From positions 1 through 36,464 of the forward strand of contig CAAGKO010000039.1 of assembly GCA_900770445.1 (NCBI GenBank): DNA of 36,464 nt. Direction: 5' to 3'. Numbering within the stretch: position 1 is the first letter of the stretch; the number at the start of each line of letters is the position of its first letter. This stretch comes from an uncultured Oribacterium sp. (GTDB lineage Bacteria > Bacillota > Clostridia > Lachnospirales > Lachnospiraceae). A program made the position numbers and the translations under genes. Positions 7,450 to 14,015 of the stretch are shown piece after piece. The notes beneath the pieces were generated by a model that saw only the letters and a program-made list of their open reading frames with translations, was not told the DNA's origin and made no database searches.

Positions 7450-8310
7450 ATGAAACAGAATCTCTCTTATCGTCTGATCCTGAAGGATCTCCTGCTGATG
7501 ACCGTTGCGTGCACGATCATCGCGGCTGCGGTCTTTTTCTTTCTGGTGCCGAGCCATGCGGCGGTGTCGAGCATCTCGGGTCTCGCCATCGTGCTGCAGC
7601 ATTTCGTACCGCTCAGCATCTCACAGCTTACGATGATCATGAACGGCATCCTGCTGATCGTCGGCTATGCGGTATTCGGAAAGGAGTTCGGCTTCAAAAC
7701 GGCCTATACCTCGATCATCCTGCCGCTGATTCTCGGTCTGTTCGAGCTGCTGTTCCCGAACTATACGTCGCTCACCGGGGATGCGACCCTCGACGTCGTG
7801 GCGTACTGCATCGTCGTGTCGGTCGGCTGCAGCATCCTGTTTAACGACAATGCTTCTTCCGGAGGGCTGGATGTCGTCGCGAAGCTGCTGAATAAATATT
7901 TTCATATCGAGCTCGGGAAGGCCATGACCGCTGCGGGCGTCATCATTGCCCTCTCCAGTGCGCTCGCCTATGACTCGAAGACGGTGGTGCTCAGTCTGCT
8001 CGGTACCTACTTCAACGGGATCATCCTCGACTACTTCATCTTCGGTCAGACGATCAAAAAGCGCGTCTGCATCGTGTCGCAGGACCACTGCGAGGAGATC
8101 CGGCAGTTCATCATCCGCGAAATCGGCGGTGCGACGCTCTATGAGGCGGTCGGTGCCTATAATCTGGAGAAGCACACGGAGATCATCGCGATCGTGACGA
8201 AGCATGAGTTCCGCCGGTTGATGGATTTCGTGATGAAAGTCGATCCGAAGGCGTTCGTGACGGTGTATAACGTGAATGAGATTCATTATCAGCCGAAGCC
8301 GAAGTTCTGA
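7450..8310 (+). CDS. YitT-family membrane protein (DUF161/DUF2179)
   Basis: 286-residue integral membrane protein of the YitT family, function unknown. About five hydrophobic helices fill residues 10-200, including the family's GLAIVLQH region and the DNASSGGLDVVAKLLNKY segment. The last 80 residues (KKRVCIVSQDHCEEIRQFII ... FVMKVDPKAFVTVYNVNEI) form the cytoplasmic DUF2179 domain. I prefer ATG at 7450 because AAGGGA precedes it by five bases; ATG at 7435 would add five residues and overlap that site. It appears to be a single-gene unit with a structured leader. Confidence 0.9.
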   Translation: MKQNLSYRLILKDLLLMTVACTIIAAAVFFFLVPSHAAVSSISGLAIVLQHFVPLSISQLTMIMNGILLIVGYAVFGKEFGFKTAYTSIILPLILGLFELLFPNYTSLTGDATLDVVAYCIVVSVGCSILFNDNASSGGLDVVAKLLNKYFHIELGKAMTAAGVIIALSSALAYDSKTVVLSLLGTYFNGIILDYFIFGQTIKKRVCIVSQDHCEEIRQFIIREIGGATLYEAVGAYNLEKHTEIIAIVTKHEFRRLMDFVMKVDPKAFVTVYNVNEIHYQPKPKF

Positions 8311-8324
8311 GCGGGATGTGGAAC

Positions 8325-8399
8325 CGGAGAGCCGGCAACAGAAGCACAGTACTCCGAGTTCGGAAGAATCTACGTATGGTTTCTGTTACCGGCTCTCCG
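8325..8399. repeat. Long inverted repeat after yitT
   Basis: Two 19-base arms (CGGAGAGCCGGCAACAGAA and its near-complement at 8381-8399) have one mismatch and enclose a 37-base loop with its own small stem TCCGA/TCGGA. No T-run follows, so it is not a standard terminator. It may protect the 3' end of the yitT mRNA or be a repeat element. Confidence 0.6.
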
Positions 8400-8410
8400 A
8401 GAATCCATGT

Positions 8411-8440
8411 TTCACCGCTTTACATGAAATATGATATAAT
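8411..8440 (+). promoter_or_regulatory. Sortase gene promoter
   Basis: TTCACC (8411-8416), an 18-base spacer and a perfect TATAAT (8435-8440) preceded by TG (extended -10). Confidence 0.55.
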
Positions 8441-8525
8441 TGAGTGAATTGATGAATAGCTGTGAACAAAAGCAGTCTTGTGGTAGTAGAACGGTATATC
8501 TATTAAACCAGGAGGGATGTGTGTG

Positions 8526-9386
8526 ATGGCTTCGGGTGAGATGAGTGAGGGAGGAAAGAAGAAATCGTCCGGGATCGGGGGGCTTCTTTTTTATATGGTG
8601 CCGGTCGTCGCGGTAGCGGCGATGCTGATTTTCGGCGGGCTTTTCCTGCGTGACTATATGGAGTACAAGTCTGCGGGGGATGAGTACGCGGATCTCGTGG
8701 AGGACTATATCCGCGACGGGGATGCGGATGAGGCTGATGCAAGCGCCGTGAACGCAGAGGACGCTGCGGGAGAGAGTGCGAGCGTGAAGGCACTGCCGTA
8801 CCCGTCTCTTCAGATCGACTACGATGCGCTGCTGAACACGAACGCGGATTTCGCCTGTGTTCTGTACATCCCGGTGCTCGAGCTCAAGTATCCGGTCGTA
8901 TACTCCAGTGACAATGCCGACTATCTCCATACGACCTTCGAGGGAAAGCGGAACTTCGCCGGTGCGATTTTCTACGACTGTCTGAGTCCGCATGATTTCC
9001 GCGCGAAGAATACCTTCATTTTCGGGCACAATATGAAAAACGGCTCGATGTTCGGTACACTGAAGAAGCTCGAAAAGGAATCGGGGCTCTGCGCATCGAA
9101 TCCGTATATCTACGTCTATACGAAGGGATACGTGCGCAAGTATCGGATCTTTTCCTTTTATGAGACGACGGATGGAAGTGTCACCTACGATGATTTCGAG
9201 GGTACGGATGGCTATGATCAGTATGTGAATCGCTGCATCTCGAAGTCGACGCTCGCCATCGATGAGCACACCATCGATTTCGCGAAGCGCCCGGCGATCC
9301 TCACCCTCTCGACCTGCATCGGCCGCTCCGGCGGAAATCAGCGCTTCGTCGTGCACGGCGCACTCGAGGGTGCTTATAAGCAGTGA
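8526..9386 (+). CDS. srtB: Class B sortase
   Basis: Membrane-anchored cysteine transpeptidase of about 286 residues that attaches surface proteins to peptidoglycan. One N-terminal membrane helix lies near residues 20-40 (LLFYMVPVVAVAAMLIFGGL), followed by a variable acidic stalk. The class B catalytic domain begins IDYDALLNTNADFACVLYIP and includes YPVVYSSDNADYLHTTFEG. Catalytic residues are H168 (FGHNMKNGSMFG), C264 (LSTCIGRSGGNQRF) and R273. AGGAGG at 8510-8515 serves ATG 8526 or GTG 8523. No gene with a clear sorting signal was found nearby, so its substrates lie elsewhere. Class B sortases often handle one or few dedicated substrates. Confidence 0.95.
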   Translation: MASGEMSEGGKKKSSGIGGLLFYMVPVVAVAAMLIFGGLFLRDYMEYKSAGDEYADLVEDYIRDGDADEADASAVNAEDAAGESASVKALPYPSLQIDYDALLNTNADFACVLYIPVLELKYPVVYSSDNADYLHTTFEGKRNFAGAIFYDCLSPHDFRAKNTFIFGHNMKNGSMFGTLKKLEKESGLCASNPYIYVYTKGYVRKYRIFSFYETTDGSVTYDDFEGTDGYDQYVNRCISKSTLAIDEHTIDFAKRPAILTLSTCIGRSGGNQRFVVHGALEGAYKQ

Positions 9387-9459
9387 ATATCACGGGGGAG
9401 TGCCGCCCGTAGGACGCGGGGGTCCCTGTCAGAAAAATTATGAAAATTACGAAAAAGTC

Positions 9460-9487
9460 TTGCTATTAATTTAAACAATGGTAGAAT
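9460..9487 (+). promoter_or_regulatory. Promoter of the riboswitch/CAP-protein transcript
   Basis: TTGCTA (9460-9465), a 16-base spacer and TAGAAT (9482-9487) with TG just before the -10 box. Transcription from here gives a leader of about 340 nt before the CAP-protein start. Confidence 0.6.
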
Positions 9488-9573
9488 AAAGATTGTAAAG
9501 AGGTGAAGAGGAAAAAAAGGAGCTTCGTGCTCGCGTCTCTTTAACGGTGAGAATCCGACCTAGATTCTCATTT

Positions 9574-9637
9574 GAGCAAAACCGAAGTAATTCGGCGACG
9601 CAAAGCTATAGGGCCCTACGTGGGCAGCCAGTTGCAA
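9574..9637 (+). promoter_or_regulatory. Cyclic-di-GMP-I riboswitch aptamer (GEMM-I), first of two
   Basis: The conserved GEMM-I core is visible: GCAAAACCG, hairpin, GGCGACGCAAAGCTA, then the second stem ending GGGCAGCCAGTTGC. GACGCAAAGC is the diagnostic junction. The closing helix can form between GCAA (9576-9579) and TTGC (9632-9635). It is followed 70 bases later by a terminator whose 5' side (AACTGGC, 9703-9709) can pair with GCCAGTT (9627-9633) of the aptamer's closing strand, giving a plausible switch between antiterminator and terminator. By that pairing, ligand binding would favour termination, but the direction needs testing. Confidence 0.88.
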
Positions 9638-9706
9638 TCTTCATGGAAAAATCCGAAGGTTAGTTCTCGAATCAAGAATTAATTCAAAGAAGGTTCTAGG
9701 TTAACT

Positions 9707-9737
9707 GGCAACGGGAAAGTTCCCGTTGCCGTTTTTT
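9707..9737 (+). terminator. Riboswitch-linked intrinsic terminator
   Basis: An 11-bp perfect stem (GGCAACGGGAA with TTCCCGTTGCC) runs into TTTTTT at 9732-9737. It lies between the two aptamers, so it can stop the transcript before the CAP-protein gene. Confidence 0.9.
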
Positions 9738-9755
9738 GTACCTGATTCATTTAAA

Positions 9756-9819
9756 TAGCAAAACCGGAGCAATCCGGCGACGCAAAGCTACAGGGCCCCA
9801 CGCGGGCAGCCAGTTGCAC
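9756..9819 (+). promoter_or_regulatory. Cyclic-di-GMP-I riboswitch aptamer, second of two
   Basis: A near copy of the first aptamer: GCAAAACCGG, loop, CCGGCGACGCAAAGCTA, then a second stem ending GGGCAGCCAGTTGC. The closing strand ends only six bases before the AAAGGA ribosome site (9823-9828) of the CAP-protein gene, with no terminator between. This copy therefore more likely acts on translation, or on the stability of the start region, than on termination. Confidence 0.88.
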
Positions 9820-9835
9820 TTGAAAGGACAGCCTT

Positions 9836-10270
9836 ATGAAGAGCTTTCTTAGAACGTTACTCCTTGTCGCATTTTTAGGAATTATGATGAGTACGACAGG
9901 ATTCGCACAGAACAGCACCGAAGCTGAAGTGATCTCAAAGGTCAACCAGATTCGCGTTGCAAACGGTTTAAACTCACTTCGTTACGATGCTTCGCTCGAA
10001 GGAGCTGCAGCTGTAAGAGCAAACGAGACCACTGCTCGCTTTTCACACACAAGACCAGATGGATCTGACTGGTACACCGTTAATCCGGATCTCATGTATG
10101 GTGAGAATCTCGCAGACGGTTACACCACCGCAGACGCAGTTGTAAACGCGTGGATGGCATCTCCGGCGCATAAGGCAAACATCTTAAAGCCGGATTTCAC
10201 AACCGTCGCTGTCAGCACTACCGTAAAGGACGGCAAGACCTACTGGGCACAGGAGTTCGGCATGAACTGA
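9836..10270 (+). CDS. Secreted CAP-domain (SCP-like) protein
   Basis: 144-residue extracellular protein of the CAP/SCP-PR1 superfamily. A signal peptide of about 24 residues (MKSFLRTLLLVAFLGIMMST) is followed directly by one CAP domain. Family marks are VNQIRVANGLNSLRYDASLEGAAAVRANE, a His in RFSHTRPDGSDW, YGENLADGY and WMASPAHKANIL, ending with WAQEFGMN. There are no wall-binding repeats or sorting signal, so it is probably released. Bacterial CAP proteins are often surface or adhesion linked; its activity is unknown. Two c-di-GMP riboswitches and a terminator control it, and AAAGGA sits seven bases before the ATG. Its codon use is less GC-rich at third positions than that of its neighbours. 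Confidence 0.93.
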   Translation: MKSFLRTLLLVAFLGIMMSTTGFAQNSTEAEVISKVNQIRVANGLNSLRYDASLEGAAAVRANETTARFSHTRPDGSDWYTVNPDLMYGENLADGYTTADAVVNAWMASPAHKANILKPDFTTVAVSTTVKDGKTYWAQEFGMN

Positions 10271-10313
10271 TCGCCGGTACGGGCAGAATGAAAACTGAAT
10301 AAAAAAGAACTGT

Positions 10314-10350
10314 AGCGCCCATGGCCGATGAAGCCATGGGCGCTTTCTTT
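10314..10350 (+). terminator. Terminator of the CAP-protein gene
   Basis: A perfect 12-bp stem AGCGCCCATGGC/GCCATGGGCGCT with a seven-base loop, followed by TTCTTT. Confidence 0.85.
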
Positions 10351-10390
10351 ATGTCTACGCGTCCGGTCGATGGGCCGGGCTGCTATCTTA

Positions 10391-10429
10391 AGAAAAACTT
10401 AATGGGGTCTGACCCCATTAAGTTTTTCT
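10391..10429. repeat. 39-bp perfect palindrome of the GGGGTCTGACCCC family
   Basis: Two perfect 19-base arms around a single T: the left arm is AGAAAAACTTAATGGGGTC and the right arm its exact complement. With A and T runs at the ends it would work as a bidirectional terminator. It shares its core with 5579-5591 and 36377-36389. Confidence 0.85.
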
Positions 10430-10449
10430 AAATAGAATATAAACAGCAG

Positions 10450-10477
10450 TTTATGGGGTCAGACCCCCCATAAATTA
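10450..10477. repeat. Second palindromic copy, imperfect
   Basis: TTTATGGGG and CCCCATAAA arms around TCAGACC. It lies 20 bases after the perfect copy and has the core GGGGTCAGACCCC, the inverted variant of the family. Confidence 0.7.
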
Positions 10478-10661
10478 ATCTCATAAATTTTGCAAAGATT
10501 ATTCATAATTTAATAGATTTTTTATGGGTAGATAAGCTATACTAATCATATTAATAGGATGTCGAAGATCAACGGTCCTTTTACAGATACGATGGATTCC
10601 CGTTTACGACGGGAAGAGCAGAAAGAGTTTCGCAGAGGACGATCAAGCAGGTGAACACAAC

Positions 10662-10859
10662 ATGGAAGAGAACGGAACAAAGAAGCATAGGGGGACATTT
10701 ATCGTGGAGGTCTGCTGTCGCGAGAATGCGAGCTGGCAGGGGAAGGTGACCTGGGCGGATAAGGGCCGCTCACAGCACTTCCGATCAGCGCTGGAGCTTC
10801 TGAAGCTGATGGATCAGGCGCTGGATGAGGGAGAAGAAAAGAAGGATATCGACGAGTGA
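10662..10859 (+). CDS. Small protein with 'ASWQG' domain, paralogue of the 11189 gene
   Basis: 65 residues that consist almost wholly of one domain: FIVEVCCRENASWQG, then VTW, a polar stretch, FRSALELLKLMDQAL. The same pattern (FFVRTEMRQHASWQG ... FSSTLELFRAIDQS) forms the C-terminal half of the protein at 11189. I do not recognise a named family. The pattern of two or three strands and a final helix suggests a small alpha/beta fold. It is cytoplasmic, with no signal or membrane segment. AGGTGA lies about seven bases before the ATG, and the leader has a TTCCCGT/ACGGGAA hairpin at 10597-10615. Its place among c-di-GMP genes suggests, but does not prove, a role in that network. Confidence 0.8.
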   Translation: MEENGTKKHRGTFIVEVCCRENASWQGKVTWADKGRSQHFRSALELLKLMDQALDEGEEKKDIDE

Positions 10860-10913
10860 GCGATCGCCTTCAGGTGAAGGTGTGGTTCGCAGCGATGGTA
10901 AGTATTCATTCCG

Positions 10914-10947
10914 GGCGCTTCGAAAGAAGCGCCTGGTTTATTTGTTT
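10914..10947 (+). terminator. Terminator with GAAA loop
   Basis: An 8-bp stem GGCGCTTC/GAAGCGCC closed by a GAAA tetraloop, followed by a T-rich tract interrupted by GG, A and G. It follows the 65-residue protein gene. Confidence 0.7.
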
Positions 10948-11102
10948 TTACCGAAAACGTTTGAAGGTTTACCGGAAATCGATGCCTGAATTTTAGCGCA
11001 TGCGTCAAAGACTGTCTGCATTCGTTAAGCGAAATGTTTAAGAATTCATGGAAGATCGATGCCAGAATTTGTGAAAAATGTGTCCAAAAATCTGCTGACG
11101 GA

Positions 11103-11131
11103 TTTACATTTTCGATGTGAGCAAGTAGAAT
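11103..11131 (+). promoter_or_regulatory. Promoter of the 11189 gene and perhaps the pil operon
   Basis: TTTACA (11103-11108), a 17-base spacer and TAGAAT (11126-11131). The TAGAAT -10 variant is also used by the CAP-protein and pilC promoters. No clear promoter was seen between this gene and the EAL gene, so the transcript may continue into EAL and pilB. Confidence 0.55.
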
Positions 11132-11188
11132 ACAGTTGTCTTTGTAAAACAGTATACCAACGTGTGTATGACGGACGAGGTGTGAATA

Positions 11189-11641
11189 ATGGAAAAGCTG
11201 TATGGCATCAATCTGATCGCAGTGCTCATCGATGCATATGAGAATCATGAGCTCCGCGGGCGAATCATGCATCCGTGGAGTGAAGAGGCGATTTCGTTCG
11301 TTTCCTGCATGGAACTGATGGAAAAGATGGAGGCACTCTACGATGCCTGGGACTATCCGGAGGCAGCGCAGAGCACGCGGGTGTTTATCCGTCATCGGAG
11401 TGAGGCGACACCGCAGGGATTTGCTTCGGAGAAGCGGCTTACGGAGCTGTCGAAGGAGCAGGCACCGAGGGACATCTGGGGAGAGCGCGGTCGCCTCGCG
11501 AGCTTCTTCGTGCGGACGGAGATGCGGCAGCATGCGAGCTGGCAGGGCATCGCCGCCTGGATCGAGGGCGACCGCAGCTTCGCCTTTTCGAGCACGCTGG
11601 AGCTGTTCCGGGCGATCGATCAGAGCGTGAGCACGCAGTGA
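11189..11641 (+). CDS. Two-part small protein with C-terminal 'ASWQG' domain
   Basis: 150 residues. The N-terminal 60 residues (MEKLYGINLIAVLIDAYENH, then HPWSEEAISFVSCMELMEKM) form one unit. A variable linker follows, and the C-terminal 45 residues repeat the domain of the 10662 protein, including HASWQG and a final LELFRAIDQ helix. It is soluble with no signal peptide. GAGGTG precedes the ATG by seven bases. The last bases of the gene belong to a 30-bp direct repeat that recurs 67 bases downstream. It is followed in the same direction by the EAL gene. I do not recognise the family; a c-di-GMP-related adaptor role is only a guess from context. Confidence 0.82.
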   Translation: MEKLYGINLIAVLIDAYENHELRGRIMHPWSEEAISFVSCMELMEKMEALYDAWDYPEAAQSTRVFIRHRSEATPQGFASEKRLTELSKEQAPRDIWGERGRLASFFVRTEMRQHASWQGIAAWIEGDRSFAFSSTLELFRAIDQSVSTQ

Positions 11642-11730
11642 AGCTGTAGAGACCGACTGCATCGGCGGTGGATACAGACGGACAGGGTGTGCAGTGAGTG
11701 CGCAGTGAAGCTGTAGAGACCGACTGCATC
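11634..11730 (+). repeat. Pair of 30-bp direct repeats, period 67
   Basis: CGCAGTGAAGCTGTAGAGAC and the next ten bases occur identically at 11634-11663 and 11701-11730. The first copy includes the stop codon of the preceding gene, so a local duplication of the gene end is likely. Between the copies there is no gene. Confidence 0.85.
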
Positions 11731-11834
11731 AGCGCAGGATCGAAGAGACCGGCTGTGATGGTGCAGCGGCGAAGCTGGCCAGGAAAAGAAGAAACGGCGG
11801 GCGGTGAGAAGACCCGACAGTCAGGAGGGGAAAC

Positions 11835-14015
11835 GTGGAGAAGCTGTTTTATGACATGATCACAGAACTTCATATTCGTGAAGGATTTGTGCAGATCACC
11901 TATCAGAATCCGTCGCTCTTTGATTTCCCGATGAGGCCGTTCAACTACTATGAGGCTCTGGAGCACTTCCTGCGACAGGAGGTGTATGGGGAGGACGCAA
12001 ATCGGGTCGAGAACTTCTGGAGCGGAGACAGGGTGCAGACCTTCGTCGGAAACGGGAGTCGTCCGGCTATGCGGAAAATCGAGTTCCGCATGCACACGAA
12101 GAAGGGCTTCCGCTGGGTTGAGCAGGTGGCGTTTTTTGCGTCCGATGAAGGACGGCAGGGCGGACTCATGGTCATGCTTCGGGATATCACCGACGCGAAG
12201 GGGGAGCGGATGGATGCACTTAACGCGAAGGACCGCGCGCAGCGTGAGATGGTCGGGCTCCCGGATATTTTCACTTTCTATAAGCGCGCAGAGGCACTGC
12301 TCGCGCAGTATCCGAACCATAAGTTTCTGCTGTTTACCACGGATATCAAAAACTTCAAGCTCTACGAGGCGATCTATGGCGAGGAGAAGAGCCGTGCACT
12401 GCTTATGATGGTGGCGGATGAGCTGAAGGAGCAGCTTCGAACGGCGCTCGGCACGGCGGGCTACCTCGGGGATGATTCCTTCTGCTGTATGTTCGCAACA
12501 GAACGAAGCACGAAGGAAATCGTGGAGCTCGTTCGCCAGGTGATCCAGCGTCTCGCGGATGCGAACATGGGCTTCTCCGAGTCGATCGGCATCTATGAGG
12601 TCAGCGACCGCAGTGAGCACATCGAAAATATGTACGATAAGGCACTGCTCGCGCTGAACACCGTACGTCATAACCATAAGGAGAACATCGCGGTTTACCG
12701 CCCGAACATGTTTATGTCGAAGGAGCGGGTGGCCGAGGCAGTCCAGGATATCCGGCGCGGCATCCAGGCCGGGGAATTCACCTTCTATACGCAGCCGGTC
12801 GTGGACATCAACTGCGGTAAACCGGTCAGCGCGGAAGCGCTCGTGCGCTGGGTGAAGGACGGCCGCGTGATCTCACCGGGCGAGTACATCCCGCTCCTCG
12901 AGCGGACAGGCTATGTGGTCATGCTCGATCAGTACATCTGGGAGCGTGTGTTCGAGCGGCAGCGCGCGATGCTCGATCAGGGCGTCGAGACCATCACCTG
13001 CTCGGTCAATGTCTCGAGAATCGACTTCGAGCTCATCGACGTGGCACAGCTGTTCCAGTCACTGAAGGAGAAGTACCGCATCGATCCGAAGCTCATCGGC
13101 ATCGAGGTCACGGAATCCGCGTATGTGGATAACTATGATACCGTGCAGAAGACCATATCGCGCCTGCGTGAGCTCGGCTTCCGCATCTACCTCGACGACT
13201 TCGGCTCCGGCTACTCGAACCTGAACTCGCTGAGTGACATGAAGCTCGATATCCTGAAGCTCGATATGAAGTTCGTGCAGGGCAGAGACGAGCAGAGAAC
13301 CATCAAGATCATGGAGTCCATCATCAACATGGCGCATCTTCTGAACCTGCCGGTGGTCTGCGAGGGCGTGGAGACCGAGGCCCAGCTCAAGATGGTGAGG
13401 GCCCTCGGCATCTACTACGTGCAGGGCTACTATTATTACCGCCCGTTCCCGTACGATCGCATGGAAGAGATGCTGCGGGCGGGTGACCGCGTAGATACCG
13501 TCGGAATCCGCCTCCACGCGGCGAATCGTGTCCACATGGTGGAGATGTTCGACGACAATGTCTACAGCGATACGCTCCTCAATCATATCCTGGGTCCGGT
13601 GGCGTTCTATGAGATGGACCCGGAGAAGCATGTCGAGCTCGTGCGGGTCAATGACCTCTACTACAGCATCGTGGGCCGCGAGGCCCTGGAGGACGAGAAC
13701 TACCGAAATCACATCACGGATTATGTCATCAATAAGGAGGATATCGTGCATCTCCTGGAGGCGGCGGAGGCCAATGCACTCACCGGCAGTCAGGCGGACA
13801 TCCTGTACAGGCGCGCAGACGAGAAAATCATGACGATCCACGCCCATGCCTTCCTCGTATCGAAGAGCTCGGACGGCATCGGAAGATATTACGTAAGTCT
13901 TCGAAATTTCACCGTGTTGTATGATAGAATACGGAAGGAAATGAAAACAGAACTCGAGCACGAAGCGGGCGGGACAGTGTCTGTGCGCGGCGCGCTGAAG
14001 GAGAACGAAACATGA
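11835..14015 (+). CDS. c-di-GMP phosphodiesterase: PAS-like, degenerate GGDEF, EAL, C-terminal sensor
   Basis: 726-residue soluble signalling protein. Residues 1-125 look like a PAS-type sensor (KKGFRWVEQVAFFASD ... MLRDITDAKGERM). Residues about 150-285 are a GGDEF domain whose catalytic motif has decayed to LGDDS, so it should not make c-di-GMP but may still bind GTP. The EAL domain (about 305-555) keeps its key residues: SAEALVRW, SVNVSR, IEVTES, LDDFGSGYSNL, LKLD and EGVETEAQ, so it should hydrolyse c-di-GMP. The last 150 residues resemble another PAS-like sensor. The start is GTG with AGGAGG six bases upstream. Its stop overlaps the pilB start (ATGA), which strongly suggests translational coupling with the pilus ATPase. 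Confidence 0.93.
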   Translation: MEKLFYDMITELHIREGFVQITYQNPSLFDFPMRPFNYYEALEHFLRQEVYGEDANRVENFWSGDRVQTFVGNGSRPAMRKIEFRMHTKKGFRWVEQVAFFASDEGRQGGLMVMLRDITDAKGERMDALNAKDRAQREMVGLPDIFTFYKRAEALLAQYPNHKFLLFTTDIKNFKLYEAIYGEEKSRALLMMVADELKEQLRTALGTAGYLGDDSFCCMFATERSTKEIVELVRQVIQRLADANMGFSESIGIYEVSDRSEHIENMYDKALLALNTVRHNHKENIAVYRPNMFMSKERVAEAVQDIRRGIQAGEFTFYTQPVVDINCGKPVSAEALVRWVKDGRVISPGEYIPLLERTGYVVMLDQYIWERVFERQRAMLDQGVETITCSVNVSRIDFELIDVAQLFQSLKEKYRIDPKLIGIEVTESAYVDNYDTVQKTISRLRELGFRIYLDDFGSGYSNLNSLSDMKLDILKLDMKFVQGRDEQRTIKIMESIINMAHLLNLPVVCEGVETEAQLKMVRALGIYYVQGYYYYRPFPYDRMEEMLRAGDRVDTVGIRLHAANRVHMVEMFDDNVYSDTLLNHILGPVAFYEMDPEKHVELVRVNDLYYSIVGREALEDENYRNHITDYVINKEDIVHLLEAAEANALTGSQADILYRRADEKIMTIHAHAFLVSKSSDGIGRYYVSLRNFTVLYDRIRKEMKTELEHEAGGTVSVRGALKENET

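Noticed and set aside
8325..8399. Standard rho-independent terminator after yitT
   Set aside because: The stem is long but its loop is 37 bases and no T-run follows.
11439..12677. 412-codon minus-strand open frame across the EAL gene start
   Set aside because: It spans gene ends and a repeat, shows no family features, and conflicts with the well-supported plus-strand gene.
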